In this document: positions 1 through 7,567 of the stretch, in pieces
Layout: every line of letters begins with the position of its first letter
How positions within the stretch are numbered: the first letter of the stretch is position 1
Assembly (NCBI GenBank): GCA_018896025.1
Contig: JAHIND010000003.1
Coordinates: forward strand, 109,958-173,957
Source: Pseudomonadota bacterium
GTDB lineage: Bacteria > Desulfobacterota > Desulfarculia > Desulfarculales > Desulfarculaceae
Direction of reading: 5' to 3'
Length of the DNA stretch: 64,000 nucleotides
Notes under the pieces: generated by a model
Told to the model about the DNA's origin: nothing
Databases searched by the model: none
What the model saw: only the letters and a program-made list of their open reading frames with translations
Translations under genes and position numbers: made by a program

Positions 1-4
1 GGTG

Positions 5-108
5 CTAGGCAAGGCGTCGGGCAAGCGAGACCCGCAGGCGTATTGCTAATACGCCGAGGAGGTGAGCGCCGCCCGCAATGCAGCATAGCGCCGCCTGGCG
101 AAGCCGGG
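5..108. repeat. Structured intergenic repeat, copy A
   Basis: About 104 nt that align almost without gaps to 42752-42855. Shared blocks include GCAAGCGAG, CCGCAGGCGTA, GAGCG and GGCGAAGCCGG. Positions 37-43 and 49-55 form a perfect 7-bp hairpin (GGCGTAT/ATACGCC), and 94-99 with 103-108 form a second one closed by a GAA loop. The right end abuts the stop codon of the acyl-CoA ligase gene, so on the minus strand it would be its 3' untranslated region. The other copy has different bases but keeps both hairpins, which argues for a conserved structure. Its function is not known to me. Confidence 0.7.
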
Positions 109-1956
109 CTAGCCCTTGTACATGGCGTTGATAAGATCCGCGTAAGTCTCGTTGATGTACTTGCGCTTCACCTTCATGGTGGGGGTGACCTCGCCGTCCT
201 CCTCCAGGAGCTTTTTGGGCAGGATGGTGAAGCGCTTTATCTGCTCCACCCGGGCCAGGGTCTTGTTCACGTCCTCGATCTCCCGGCCGATCAGCTCCTT
301 GACCTCCTTGGCCTGGGTAAGGCTGGCGTAGGTGGTGAAGGGGATTTTGTTGTCCTGGGCATACTTGAATACGTTGTCTTCGTCGATGAACACCAGGGCG
401 CTGACGAACTTGCGCTGGTCGCCGATCACCACCGCGTCGTTGATGTAGGGGCTGAACTTGAGCTTGTTCTCCAGATACTGGGGGGCGATGTTCTTGCCGC
501 CGCTGGTGATGATCAGGTCCTTTTTGCGGTCGGTGATGGTCAGGTAGCCCCGCTGGTCCAGCTCGCCCACGTCGCCCGAGTGCAGCCAGCCGTCCTCCAG
601 GGTTTCGGCGGTGGCCTCGGGGTTGCGGTAGTAGCCCAGGAACACGTTCTCGCCCTTGACCAGGATCTCGCCGTCCGGGGCGATCTTCACCTCGACCCCC
701 GGCACCGCCGGACCCACGTTGTCGGCCTCGATGAACTCGCCGTGGTGGATGGAGGTGGGGCCGGTGTCCTCGGTCTGGCCGTACACCTGCCTGAGCGGCA
801 GGCCGATGGCGTGGTAGAAACGCAGCACCTCCGGGCTGATGGGGGCCGCGCCGCTCACCGCCAGGCGCACCCGCTCCAGGCCCAGGCGCTCCTTGAGCTT
901 CTTGAACACCGCCGCGTGGGCCAGGGCGAAGGCCAGGGCCAGGGCCGCGCCCACTCCCTGCTCGCTGAGCCGGGCCTTGGCCCGGCGCTTGCCGATCTTG
1001 AGCGCCAGGGCGAACACCAGGCGCTTGAACCAGGTGGCGTCCTTCATCTTGATGTAGATGGAGGAGGAGTATTTTTCCCAGATGCGCGGCACCGCGAAGA
1101 ACACGGTGGGGCTGACCTCCACCACGTTCTCGGTGACCGTGTCGGTGTTTTCGATGAAGTTGACCGTGTACATGAAGCGAAGGTGCATGTACACCGAGAA
1201 CATGCGCTCGGCGATGTGGCTCAGCGGCAAAAAGGAAAGCAGCTCGTCTTCCTGAAACACCGGGATGGCCTGAGCCAGGGCCTTGGTGGTCCAGAGCACG
1301 TTGTTGTGGCTGAGCATGGCCCCCTTGGGCGGGCCGGTGGTGCCACTGGTGTAAATTAGAAGGGCCAGGTCGTCCGGGCCCCGGGCGGCCAGGCGCGCCT
1401 CGAACAGGCCGGGGTTGGCTGCGTCGTGCTCGCGGCCCAGGGCCAGAAGCTCCTGGAAATCCATGACCATGGGGTCGGAGAAATGCCGTAGCCCCTCAGT
1501 GTCGATGACCACGATCTTCACCAGGTTGGGGCACTCGCCGCGCACCTCCAGGGCCTTGTCCAGCTGCTCCTCGTCCTCGACGACGTATATCTTGGCCTGG
1601 GAGTGGCTCAGGATGTAGCCGCACTCCTCGGCGGCGTTGGTGGTGTAGATGCCGGTGGTCACCCCTCCGGCGGCCATGGTGCCCAGGTCGGCGAAGAGCC
1701 ACTCGGGCCGGTTTTCGCCGATCACGGCCACGGTGTCGCCCGGCTCCACCCCCAGGGCGGCCAGTCCCATGGCCGCCTGGCGCACCTTTTCACCGTAGGT
1801 GTTCCAAGAGATGTCTTGCCACAGCCCGAACTCCTTCAGGCGCATGGCGGTGCGCTCGCCCAGCAGGTCCACCCGCTGGAATAGAAGCTGGGGGACGTTG
1901 AGGATGCCGGCCTCGTTGCCGACGTCAGCAACGGCGGGGGCGGCGGGGGCGGCCAT
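109..1956 (-). CDS. Long-chain fatty acid-CoA ligase (AMP-forming)
   Basis: Activates fatty acids to acyl-CoA through an acyl-adenylate. The 615-aa length is usual for the long-chain FadD15-like class. Visible motifs are the P-loop YTSGTTGPPKGAM near residue 205, YGQTEDTGPTS for adenine binding, and SGDVGELDQRGYLTITDRKK followed by SGGKNIAP, with the hinge and catalytic Lys region near the C-terminus. The ATG start lies 20 nt after the pcnB stop, so the two are probably co-transcribed. No signal peptide is seen; a cytoplasmic or membrane-associated location is expected. The substrate chain length is inferred from family resemblance only. Confidence 0.9.
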   Translation of the reverse strand: MAAPAAPAVADVGNEAGILNVPQLLFQRVDLLGERTAMRLKEFGLWQDISWNTYGEKVRQAAMGLAALGVEPGDTVAVIGENRPEWLFADLGTMAAGGVTTGIYTTNAAEECGYILSHSQAKIYVVEDEEQLDKALEVRGECPNLVKIVVIDTEGLRHFSDPMVMDFQELLALGREHDAANPGLFEARLAARGPDDLALLIYTSGTTGPPKGAMLSHNNVLWTTKALAQAIPVFQEDELLSFLPLSHIAERMFSVYMHLRFMYTVNFIENTDTVTENVVEVSPTVFFAVPRIWEKYSSSIYIKMKDATWFKRLVFALALKIGKRRAKARLSEQGVGAALALAFALAHAAVFKKLKERLGLERVRLAVSGAAPISPEVLRFYHAIGLPLRQVYGQTEDTGPTSIHHGEFIEADNVGPAVPGVEVKIAPDGEILVKGENVFLGYYRNPEATAETLEDGWLHSGDVGELDQRGYLTITDRKKDLIITSGGKNIAPQYLENKLKFSPYINDAVVIGDQRKFVSALVFIDEDNVFKYAQDNKIPFTTYASLTQAKEVKELIGREIEDVNKTLARVEQIKRFTILPKKLLEEDGEVTPTMKVKRKYINETYADLINAMYKG

Positions 1957-1976
1957 CTCTTGTCTCTCTTTCGGTG

Positions 1977-3248
1977 CTAAGAGGGGGGCGCGCTTTTGTT
2001 GCGCGGCTTACGCCGTCGACGCCTGCGGCGGCGGCGTTTGGTGGTGCCGTTGTCTGGGCCGGAGGCGTTCTGGCCCTCCAGGTCCCAGCCCAAAAAACCG
2101 GCCAAGTCGCAGGCCACGGGATAGTAGCCCCGGGCGACCACCTTCTTGGGCATCGCCTGCCCGGGGGTGGCCAAGGTCACGAACCCCATCAGCCCGGCGA
2201 TCTGACAGGCCCGCTCCAAGATTCTTTTGGCGAAGGCCACCGGCTCCGACAGCTCGGGAAGGGCGTCGCGCACCCAAAGGGCCCACTGGGAGCGCCCCTG
2301 GCGGCCGGGCGCGAATTCCTGCTCCTCGGACAGCGCTTCCAGGGCCGGCCAGAACAACAGGCACAACACCACCGCCTCTTCCACGTCCTTGCCTTGGGCC
2401 AGGGCTTGGTCCACCCGGGAGAGCAACTGGGCCGCCCGCGCCCGCTGAGGGCTGTCCTGGGGACCGTAGTAGGGCTCCAGGGTGGGCAACAGGCTGTAGA
2501 GCACCCCGGTGTCGTGGGCCAGCTCCAGCCAGGAGGAGGAGGCCCCGCCCTTGAGGTCGCGCATCAGCTCGTCGCGCACCCGGCTGGTGGGGCACAGACA
2601 CAATTCGCCCCGGTGCTCCCGCACCGCCTCCAGGGTGTCCGGGGTCAGGGTGAAGCCGGTGCGCGCCGCGTGGCGCACTGCCCGGAGCACCCGCACCGGG
2701 TCCCGGTGGAAGCGCACGTCCGCGTTGCCCACCGCCCGGATGCGTCCGGCCTTAAGATCGGCCAGGCCGTCCACATAATCCACCACGCTGAAGTCGGCGA
2801 TGTTGTAGAACAAGGCGTTGATGGTCAGGTCGCGGCGTAGCGCGTCCTCGGCCGGGGTGCCGAAGGTGTTGTTTTCACTAAGCACTTCACTATCGTCCTC
2901 TTCGGCGGGACGGCGGAAGGTGCTTACCTCGATGATTTTTCCTCCCCGAAAAAATACCTGGATCAGCCGGAACCGCTTGCCGATGACGCGGCTGTTGCGG
3001 AACAGCTTGCGCACCTCGGAGGGGCGGGCGTCGGTGGCCACGTCGAAATCCTTGGGCTTTCGCCCCAGGAGAACGTCGCGAACCCCACCGCCCACCAGGT
3101 AGGCCAAAAAGCCATGGCTGTGCAGGCGATAGAGCACCTTCAAGGCATCGCTGTCGATATCCTTGCGGCTGATGGTGTGCTCCGCCCGTGGAATGATGGC
3201 GGGCTGGAGCAAACTTTTTTCAGAGGCTTGAACGGCGGATGAACTCAC
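1977..3248 (-). CDS. pcnB: Poly(A) polymerase / tRNA nucleotidyltransferase family (PcnB-like)
   Basis: Adds 3' adenosines to RNA. The nucleotidyltransferase core is visible as LVGGGVRDVLLGRKPKDFDVATDA, giving the GG-RD and DFD metal-binding motifs, followed by the RNA-binding region (GKRFRLIQVFF, EVSTFRR). The C-terminus is a strongly basic tail with nine consecutive Arg, typical of PcnB rather than CCA-adding enzymes. The reading frame is open to 3458, but that would overlap the divergent phosphatase gene. The GTG at 3248 has GGAAG a few bases upstream and gives 423 aa; a GTG at 3305 is an alternative. Poly(A) polymerase is preferred over CCA-transferase because of the tail. Confidence 0.85.
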   Translation of the reverse strand: MSSSAVQASEKSLLQPAIIPRAEHTISRKDIDSDALKVLYRLHSHGFLAYLVGGGVRDVLLGRKPKDFDVATDARPSEVRKLFRNSRVIGKRFRLIQVFFRGGKIIEVSTFRRPAEEDDSEVLSENNTFGTPAEDALRRDLTINALFYNIADFSVVDYVDGLADLKAGRIRAVGNADVRFHRDPVRVLRAVRHAARTGFTLTPDTLEAVREHRGELCLCPTSRVRDELMRDLKGGASSSWLELAHDTGVLYSLLPTLEPYYGPQDSPQRARAAQLLSRVDQALAQGKDVEEAVVLCLLFWPALEALSEEQEFAPGRQGRSQWALWVRDALPELSEPVAFAKRILERACQIAGLMGFVTLATPGQAMPKKVVARGYYPVACDLAGFLGWDLEGQNASGPDNGTTKRRRRRRRRRKPRNKSAPPS

Positions 3249-3359
3249 TGGCGCTTCCGGCTGGGGGTGCCTCGAATCACATTTTGGGTTATCATCATAT
3301 AGCACGCATGGCCCAAAAATAAAGAGGTAATTCGCGATCTTCCCACTCGGGAAAGGATT

Positions 3360-4181
3360 TTGCCCTTGCCCACGACATCCGAGTACGTCCATTGCGCCCG
3401 CGCCGCCGCACGGGCTGGGGCCCAAGTCCTGCGAGAACGCTGGGGCCGGCACCTCCAAGTACAGAGCAAACAGCGCTTCGACTACGTGACCGACGCCGAT
3501 TTAGCCAGTGAAAGGGCGGTGTTGGCCACCATCGCCCAGCACTGTCCCGGCCAGGCGGTGCTCTCGGAAGAGACCCCGGCAGACCTGGCCCAGGCCCAGG
3601 CCCAGGAGGGCCCTCTGTGGGTGGTGGACCCCCTGGATGGAACCACCAATTATATCCACGGCTTCCCCCACGTGGCCGTAAGCGTGGCCCTGGTGGAGCA
3701 TGGCCTGCCTCTGGCGGGGGTGGTCTTGGACGTAACCAAGGACGAGGAGTTCGTGGCCAGCCGTGGCGGGGGCGCCTGGCTGAACGGGAAGCGCCTGAGC
3801 GTGGCCGACATGGCCGGGCCGGAGCAGGCCCTTTTGATGACCGGCTTCCCCTTCCGCCACAAGCAGTGGCTGGACCCCTACATGGAGCTGTTCCGCGACG
3901 TGTTCCTGGAGAGCGCCGGGGCGCGCCGCGCCGGTTCGGCGGCCCTGGATCTGGCCTACGTGGCCGCCGGGCGGGGGCAGGGGTTCTGGGAGCTGGGCCT
4001 CAAGCCCTGGGACGTGGCCGCGGGCATCCTCTTGGTGCAAGAGGCCGGGGGCCTGGTCAGCGACTTCCACGGAGGCGGGCACGCCCTGTGGCGCGGCGAC
4101 ATAGTGGCCGCCTGCCCAGGCCTGCACCCCTGGCTCCAGGGGCTGTGCGCCAAACGTTTCCCAGATTTTACGGGAGGCTAA
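3360..4181 (+). CDS. Inositol monophosphatase family protein
   Basis: Mg-dependent phosphomonoesterase of the SuhB/IMPase superfamily, 273 aa. The metal-binding motifs are all present: SEET near residue 66, DPLDGTTNYIHGFP near residue 91, and WDVAAGILLVQEAGG near residue 220. The start is TTG with GAAAGGA just upstream. Possible substrates are inositol-1-phosphate, fructose-1,6-bisphosphate or PAP; the sequence does not decide. It is divergent from pcnB across an intergenic stretch of about 110 bp and ends 3 nt from the convergent small gene at 4185. Confidence 0.9.
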   Translation: MPLPTTSEYVHCARAAARAGAQVLRERWGRHLQVQSKQRFDYVTDADLASERAVLATIAQHCPGQAVLSEETPADLAQAQAQEGPLWVVDPLDGTTNYIHGFPHVAVSVALVEHGLPLAGVVLDVTKDEEFVASRGGGAWLNGKRLSVADMAGPEQALLMTGFPFRHKQWLDPYMELFRDVFLESAGARRAGSAALDLAYVAAGRGQGFWELGLKPWDVAAGILLVQEAGGLVSDFHGGGHALWRGDIVAACPGLHPWLQGLCAKRFPDFTGG

Positions 4182-4184
4182 AGG

Positions 4185-4403
4185 CTAACCGCTGCCGCCC
4201 CAGATATCTTCCCAGCCGGGGGCGCAGAGATCCAGTTCCTCGATTTTTTTGTCTTCCTTGGTCTTTTTGTAGATACAAAAGTCGCAAGTGAAGTTGGGCC
4301 ACATGTTGGCCGCAGCGATATCCAGACAAAACACGTAATGGGGGCACTCGAAGTTGCGATCCCCCACGTGGTTGCGCGGATTTGCATCATCTGGCAGGTA
4401 CAA
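4185..4403 (-). CDS. Small Cys-rich protein (about 72 aa)
   Basis: A short protein with paired cysteines: ECPHYVFCLDIAA, then NFTCDFCIYKK, then a later LDLCAPGWEDIW. The C-x5-C ... C-x2-C spacing suggests a structural zinc or small metal site. The acidic/basic tail KKTKEDKKIEELD is compatible with a cytoplasmic protein. The same frame stays open antisense through dinB, but only this end has protein-like composition. The TTG at 4403 has GGAG 10 nt upstream; a GTG at 4367 would give 60 aa. I do not recognise a named family. It is convergent with the phosphatase gene and divergent from dinB. Confidence 0.65.
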   Translation of the reverse strand: MYLPDDANPRNHVGDRNFECPHYVFCLDIAAANMWPNFTCDFCIYKKTKEDKKIEELDLCAPGWEDIWGGSG

Positions 4404-4440
4404 GATAGGCTCACTCCGGAAAGGGAAACTCCACTTTACG

Positions 4441-4460
4441 GCTAGCTGGGCGAAGCTAGC
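4441..4460. other. Short inverted repeat (GCTAGC ... GCTAGC)
   Basis: Two GCTAGC hexamers separated by 8 nt lie in the divergent spacer between the small Cys-rich gene and dinB, about 13 bp upstream of the dinB Shine-Dalgarno. It could be an operator or chance; the stem is only 6 bp. Confidence 0.3.
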
Positions 4461-4484
4461 ATGTTTTAGAGCGGGAGGCAAGCC

Positions 4485-5702
4485 TTGCAAGGCCTTGAGG
4501 GTCAGGTTTTGGCCCATGTGGACATGGACGCCTTTTACGCGGCGGTGGAACGCCTGGACCAACCCCAGTTGGCCGGAGCTCCCATCATCGTGGGCGGCGG
4601 CAAGCGGGGGGTGGTGGCCGCCGCCTCCTACGAGGCCCGCCGCTTCGGGGTGCGCTCGGCCATGCCCATGTTCGAGGCCCGCTCCCGCTGCCCCCAAGGG
4701 GTGTTCCTCACTCCGCGCATGGACCGCTACCGCCAGGTAAGCCGCCGGGTCATGGAGGTGCTGGCCGGGTTCTCCCCCCTGCTGGAGCCGGTTAGCGTGG
4801 ACGAAGCCTACCTGGACCTCACCGGCACCGAGCGCCTCTGGGGCCCTCCGGCCCAGGCGGGCATGGCCATTAAGCGGGCCATGCAGCAGGCCACCGGCCT
4901 CACCTGCTCGGTGGGAATCGCGCCGGTGCGCTTTTTGGCCAAAATCGCCAGCGACCGCGACAAGCCCGACGGACTGACCGTGGTCGGCGACCTGGAGATC
5001 TTTTTGGCCACGGTGAGCCTGAAGGAGGTGCCCGGCGTGGGGGCCAAGGCCCGCCAGCGCCTGGGGGAGATGGGCCTCACCCGCCTGGTGGAGCTTCGGA
5101 AACTGGGGCCGGAGCGCCTGGAGCGGGTGATGGGGGTGTTCGGCCACCGGTTGTGGGACCTGGCCTGGGGCCGGGACGAGAGCGGGGTTACCCCCGGCCG
5201 GGAGGTGAAAAGCGTGAGCAACGAGATCACCCTGGAGGCCGACACCGGGGACCGCCAGGTGCTGGCGGCCCATCTTCTGGGCCTTAGCCAAAAGGTGGCC
5301 CGGCGTCTGCGCGGCCAGGAGTTTTGCGGGCGCACCGTGACCCTGAAGCTAAAGCACCGCGACCACCGTCTGGTCACCCGCAGCATCACCCTGGCCCAAG
5401 CCACCGACGCGGCCGGGGAGATATTCGCGGCGGCCAGGGAGCTGATGGAGGCCTACGGCGCGCCCGGCCCCTTCCGCCTCATCGGGGTGGGAGTGAGCCA
5501 CCTGAGCGCCCCCGGCCAGGGCCAGACGGAGCTGTTCGGGGCCGAAAAAACCGGGCGCAACCAGGCCCTGGGCCGGGCCGAGGACGCCATCGTGGCCCGT
5601 TTCGGGGAAAAGGCCATCACCAGGGCCGCCCAGATACCCGCCTCCCAGGCTTCCCTGGACCAAGGGCCTTCCAAGGGGCATAATAAGGTGAAACCCGAAT
5701 AG
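4485..5702 (+). CDS. dinB: DNA polymerase IV (Y-family translesion polymerase)
   Basis: Lesion-bypass DNA polymerase, 405 aa. The catalytic carboxylates are in HVDMDAFYAAVE near residue 12 and SVDEAYLDLTG near residue 105. The nucleotide-contacting PVRFLAKIASDRDKPDG block follows, then the helix-hairpin-helix thumb (VPGVGAKARQRLGEMG) and the little-finger domain (SVSNEITLE onward). The C-terminal region after about 355 is Gln/Ala rich and may carry a clamp-binding tail. It starts at TTG with GGGAGG 6-7 nt upstream. No LexA box was recognised in the spacer. An intrinsic terminator follows at 5712. Confidence 0.92.
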   Translation: MQGLEGQVLAHVDMDAFYAAVERLDQPQLAGAPIIVGGGKRGVVAAASYEARRFGVRSAMPMFEARSRCPQGVFLTPRMDRYRQVSRRVMEVLAGFSPLLEPVSVDEAYLDLTGTERLWGPPAQAGMAIKRAMQQATGLTCSVGIAPVRFLAKIASDRDKPDGLTVVGDLEIFLATVSLKEVPGVGAKARQRLGEMGLTRLVELRKLGPERLERVMGVFGHRLWDLAWGRDESGVTPGREVKSVSNEITLEADTGDRQVLAAHLLGLSQKVARRLRGQEFCGRTVTLKLKHRDHRLVTRSITLAQATDAAGEIFAAARELMEAYGAPGPFRLIGVGVSHLSAPGQGQTELFGAEKTGRNQALGRAEDAIVARFGEKAITRAAQIPASQASLDQGPSKGHNKVKPE

Positions 5703-5711
5703 ATCGCAGTT

Positions 5712-5747
5712 CCGCCGGAAAAATTTCGCTTTCCGGTGGGGTCTTTT
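5712..5747 (+). terminator. Intrinsic terminator after dinB
   Basis: CCGCCGGAAA pairs with TTTCCGGTGG (10 bp including one wobble) around an 8-nt loop and is followed by GGTCTTTT. It lies 10 nt after the dinB stop codon. Confidence 0.6.
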
Positions 5748-5777
5748 CAGTTCGACGCGCCAAGGAGACACTCGTTT

Positions 5778-7139
5778 ATGCCCAGCTTCGCCCAGACCCA
5801 TTCCCGAGTAACCAGCTACTACGTCCTGCAAGACAAACAGGACATCCTGCAGCAACTGGTGCACGCGGCCCGCTGGAAAAAACCCGTGCTCATCGTGCCG
5901 GCCCTGGCCAGCGAGTTCACCGATCCAGAGAACCGCCCGGTGTTCGAGAACATCGTAGCGGAGTTGTCAGGGGCCAAGTACCTGGCCCACGTGATCTTCG
6001 GCCTGGACCAGGCCAGCGAAGAAGACGTGCGCACCTGCATAGATATCTGCCAAAAGGGCGGGCTCAAGAACTACATCATCCAGTGGAACGACGGCCCGGC
6101 GGTGAGAGGCATCTATGAGATGCTTGGGGACGGCGGCTTCGACATCTCCCGCCGGGGCAAGGGCCGCAATGTGTTCATGGGCTTCGGGGTGGCTATGGCC
6201 CTGGGGGCCACCTGCGTGGGCCTGTTGGACGCGGACATCAAGACCTTCCAGCGCCGCCAATTGGACCGCCTCTTCTACCCGGTGTTGGTGCACAACTACC
6301 CCTTCTCCAAGGCCTTCTACGCCCGCTGGAACGGCCAGCGCCTCTTCGGGCGGGTAAAGCGCCTGCTGCTGGACCCCCTGCTGCTGGCCCTGAAGCGCAA
6401 GTTCAGCGAAGGCAGCGAGGAAAAGATGCTCCGGCTGGTGGACTTCCTGTTGAGCTTCGACTACCAGCTTTCCGGCGAGGTCTGCCTGGACATGTGGCTC
6501 CTCAGAAAAATGCGCTACTCCCTGAACTGGGGCGTGGAGATATTCACCCTCATCGAGGTGTACCGCAAGGCCTCCCACGTGGCCCAGGTGGAGTTCACCC
6601 GCAAGAGCTTCGACCACAAGCACCAGCGGGTGAGCACCGACGATCCCACGAGCGGGCTGCACAAGATGTCCCTGGACATCATCCAGACCCTGCTGCACGC
6701 CCTGATCGTGGAGGAAGGCCTGGAGGTTGGCGAGGAATTCTTCCGCGACCTGGCGCTCACCTACGAGTCAATCGCCGAGGAGATCATCAAGAAGTACTCG
6801 GACAACGCGGAGTTCAACAACCTGAACTACGACCGCGACGCCGAGGAGAGCATGGTCTACGAGGTGCTCTCACGGGCCATTGTGCAGACCGCCGACCATC
6901 TTTCGGCCCCCTCGCACATCGCGGAAAAGATGCTGCGCCTCACCGCCACCTACGATGTGTTCAAGCCCTTCGTGGACCAGGGCCTGCAACAGACCATCCT
7001 TCGCCTGGAGGAAAAGCTCAAGGAGGAGTCCCTGGAGGTGCGCAGCCTGCCCTCCTGGGAGCGCATCCTTTGGAAGCTTCCCGAGGTATCCACCCACATC
7101 GTGGACGCCCTGGAAGAGGACAAGCAGCGCTTCAAATAG
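5778..7139 (+). CDS. Glucosyl-3-phosphoglycerate synthase-like glycosyltransferase (GT81 type)
   Basis: A GT-A fold, NDP-sugar dependent transferase of about 453 aa. Evidence is the nucleotide-binding strand (KPVLIVPALASEF), the RGKGRNVFMGFG loop, and the metal-binding LLDADIKTF (DxD-like), with family-like downstream residues (NYPFSKAFYARWNGQRLFGRVKRLL). In characterised members the acceptor is 3-phosphoglycerate and the product leads to glucosyl- or mannosylglycerate, a compatible solute. That role is inferred here, and no matching phosphatase is adjacent. The start is ATG with AAGGAG at 5762. It is longer than typical bacterial GpgS (about 320-400 aa), with an extra helical C-terminus. It may be co-transcribed with the next small gene. 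Confidence 0.75.
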   Translation: MPSFAQTHSRVTSYYVLQDKQDILQQLVHAARWKKPVLIVPALASEFTDPENRPVFENIVAELSGAKYLAHVIFGLDQASEEDVRTCIDICQKGGLKNYIIQWNDGPAVRGIYEMLGDGGFDISRRGKGRNVFMGFGVAMALGATCVGLLDADIKTFQRRQLDRLFYPVLVHNYPFSKAFYARWNGQRLFGRVKRLLLDPLLLALKRKFSEGSEEKMLRLVDFLLSFDYQLSGEVCLDMWLLRKMRYSLNWGVEIFTLIEVYRKASHVAQVEFTRKSFDHKHQRVSTDDPTSGLHKMSLDIIQTLLHALIVEEGLEVGEEFFRDLALTYESIAEEIIKKYSDNAEFNNLNYDRDAEESMVYEVLSRAIVQTADHLSAPSHIAEKMLRLTATYDVFKPFVDQGLQQTILRLEEKLKEESLEVRSLPSWERILWKLPEVSTHIVDALEEDKQRFK

Positions 7140-7143
7140 AAGC

Positions 7144-7194
7144 CGCGCGCCTTGGCGCGAATTTATCCGCCCCGCCCGGTCTCCGGACGGGGCG
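7144..7194. other. Tandem GC-rich hairpins between two genes
   Basis: CGCGCC-TT-GGCGCG near 7145-7158 is followed by a 12-bp hairpin at 7168-7194 (CGCCCCG then CCGG, one mismatch, loop TCT). No T-run follows, so this is not a classical terminator. It sits 30 nt before the GTG start of the next gene and could limit read-through or translation. Confidence 0.4.
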
Positions 7195-7223
7195 CCCCTC
7201 ATATGGACCCGAAAGGATTTAAC

Positions 7224-7505
7224 GTGGCCAACGATTACGACGAGTTGACGGTGCAATACGAAGAAGACGGCCAGGTTTTGGTGGAGCAGTTGGACAAGCA
7301 GGTGCTCAACAAAGGCCTGTGGACCACGGTGCTGTTCCTCTACCGCGAGCTCGACAAGAAGACCGGCGAGTTCGGTGCGCCCAAGGCCGGTTTCCGGCGC
7401 TACCAAAAGGTGGGCGGCTTTTTCAAGAAGCGCGACGCCATCAACCTGAGCGACAAGACCACCCCCCAGGTGATGGAAAAACTCACCGAGTGGTTCAAGC
7501 TCTAG
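7224..7505 (+). CDS. Small conserved-looking protein of unknown function (93 aa)
   Basis: The soluble 93-aa product has a core LNKGLWTTVLFLYRELDKKTGEFG, then FRRYQKVGGFFKKRDAINL, and a C-terminal amphipathic helix (PQVMEKLTEWFKL). It resembles small unannotated proteins I have seen in sulfate-reducing bacteria; I know no function. The start is GTG at 7224 because GAAAGGA is 6 nt upstream; an upstream ATG at 7203 lacks such a site. A short stem-loop (AGCCCC/GGGGCT) follows the stop. Confidence 0.7.
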   Translation: MANDYDELTVQYEEDGQVLVEQLDKQVLNKGLWTTVLFLYRELDKKTGEFGAPKAGFRRYQKVGGFFKKRDAINLSDKTTPQVMEKLTEWFKL

Positions 7506-7567
7506 GAGCCCCTAAAGGGGGCTATAATCATGCATCGCGGGTCTGAGCTTTTGGGTGGGGAGAAGCC

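Noticed and set aside
43..1359. Plus-strand open frame of 438 codons over the acyl-CoA ligase
   Set aside because: Composition is that of an antisense frame (Gly/Val/His/Leu-rich, no motifs) and the ligase on the other strand has full family motifs.
4185..5291. Long minus-strand open frame antisense to dinB
   Set aside because: Only the last 72 codons look like a protein; the rest mirrors dinB coding sequence, as expected in GC-rich DNA.
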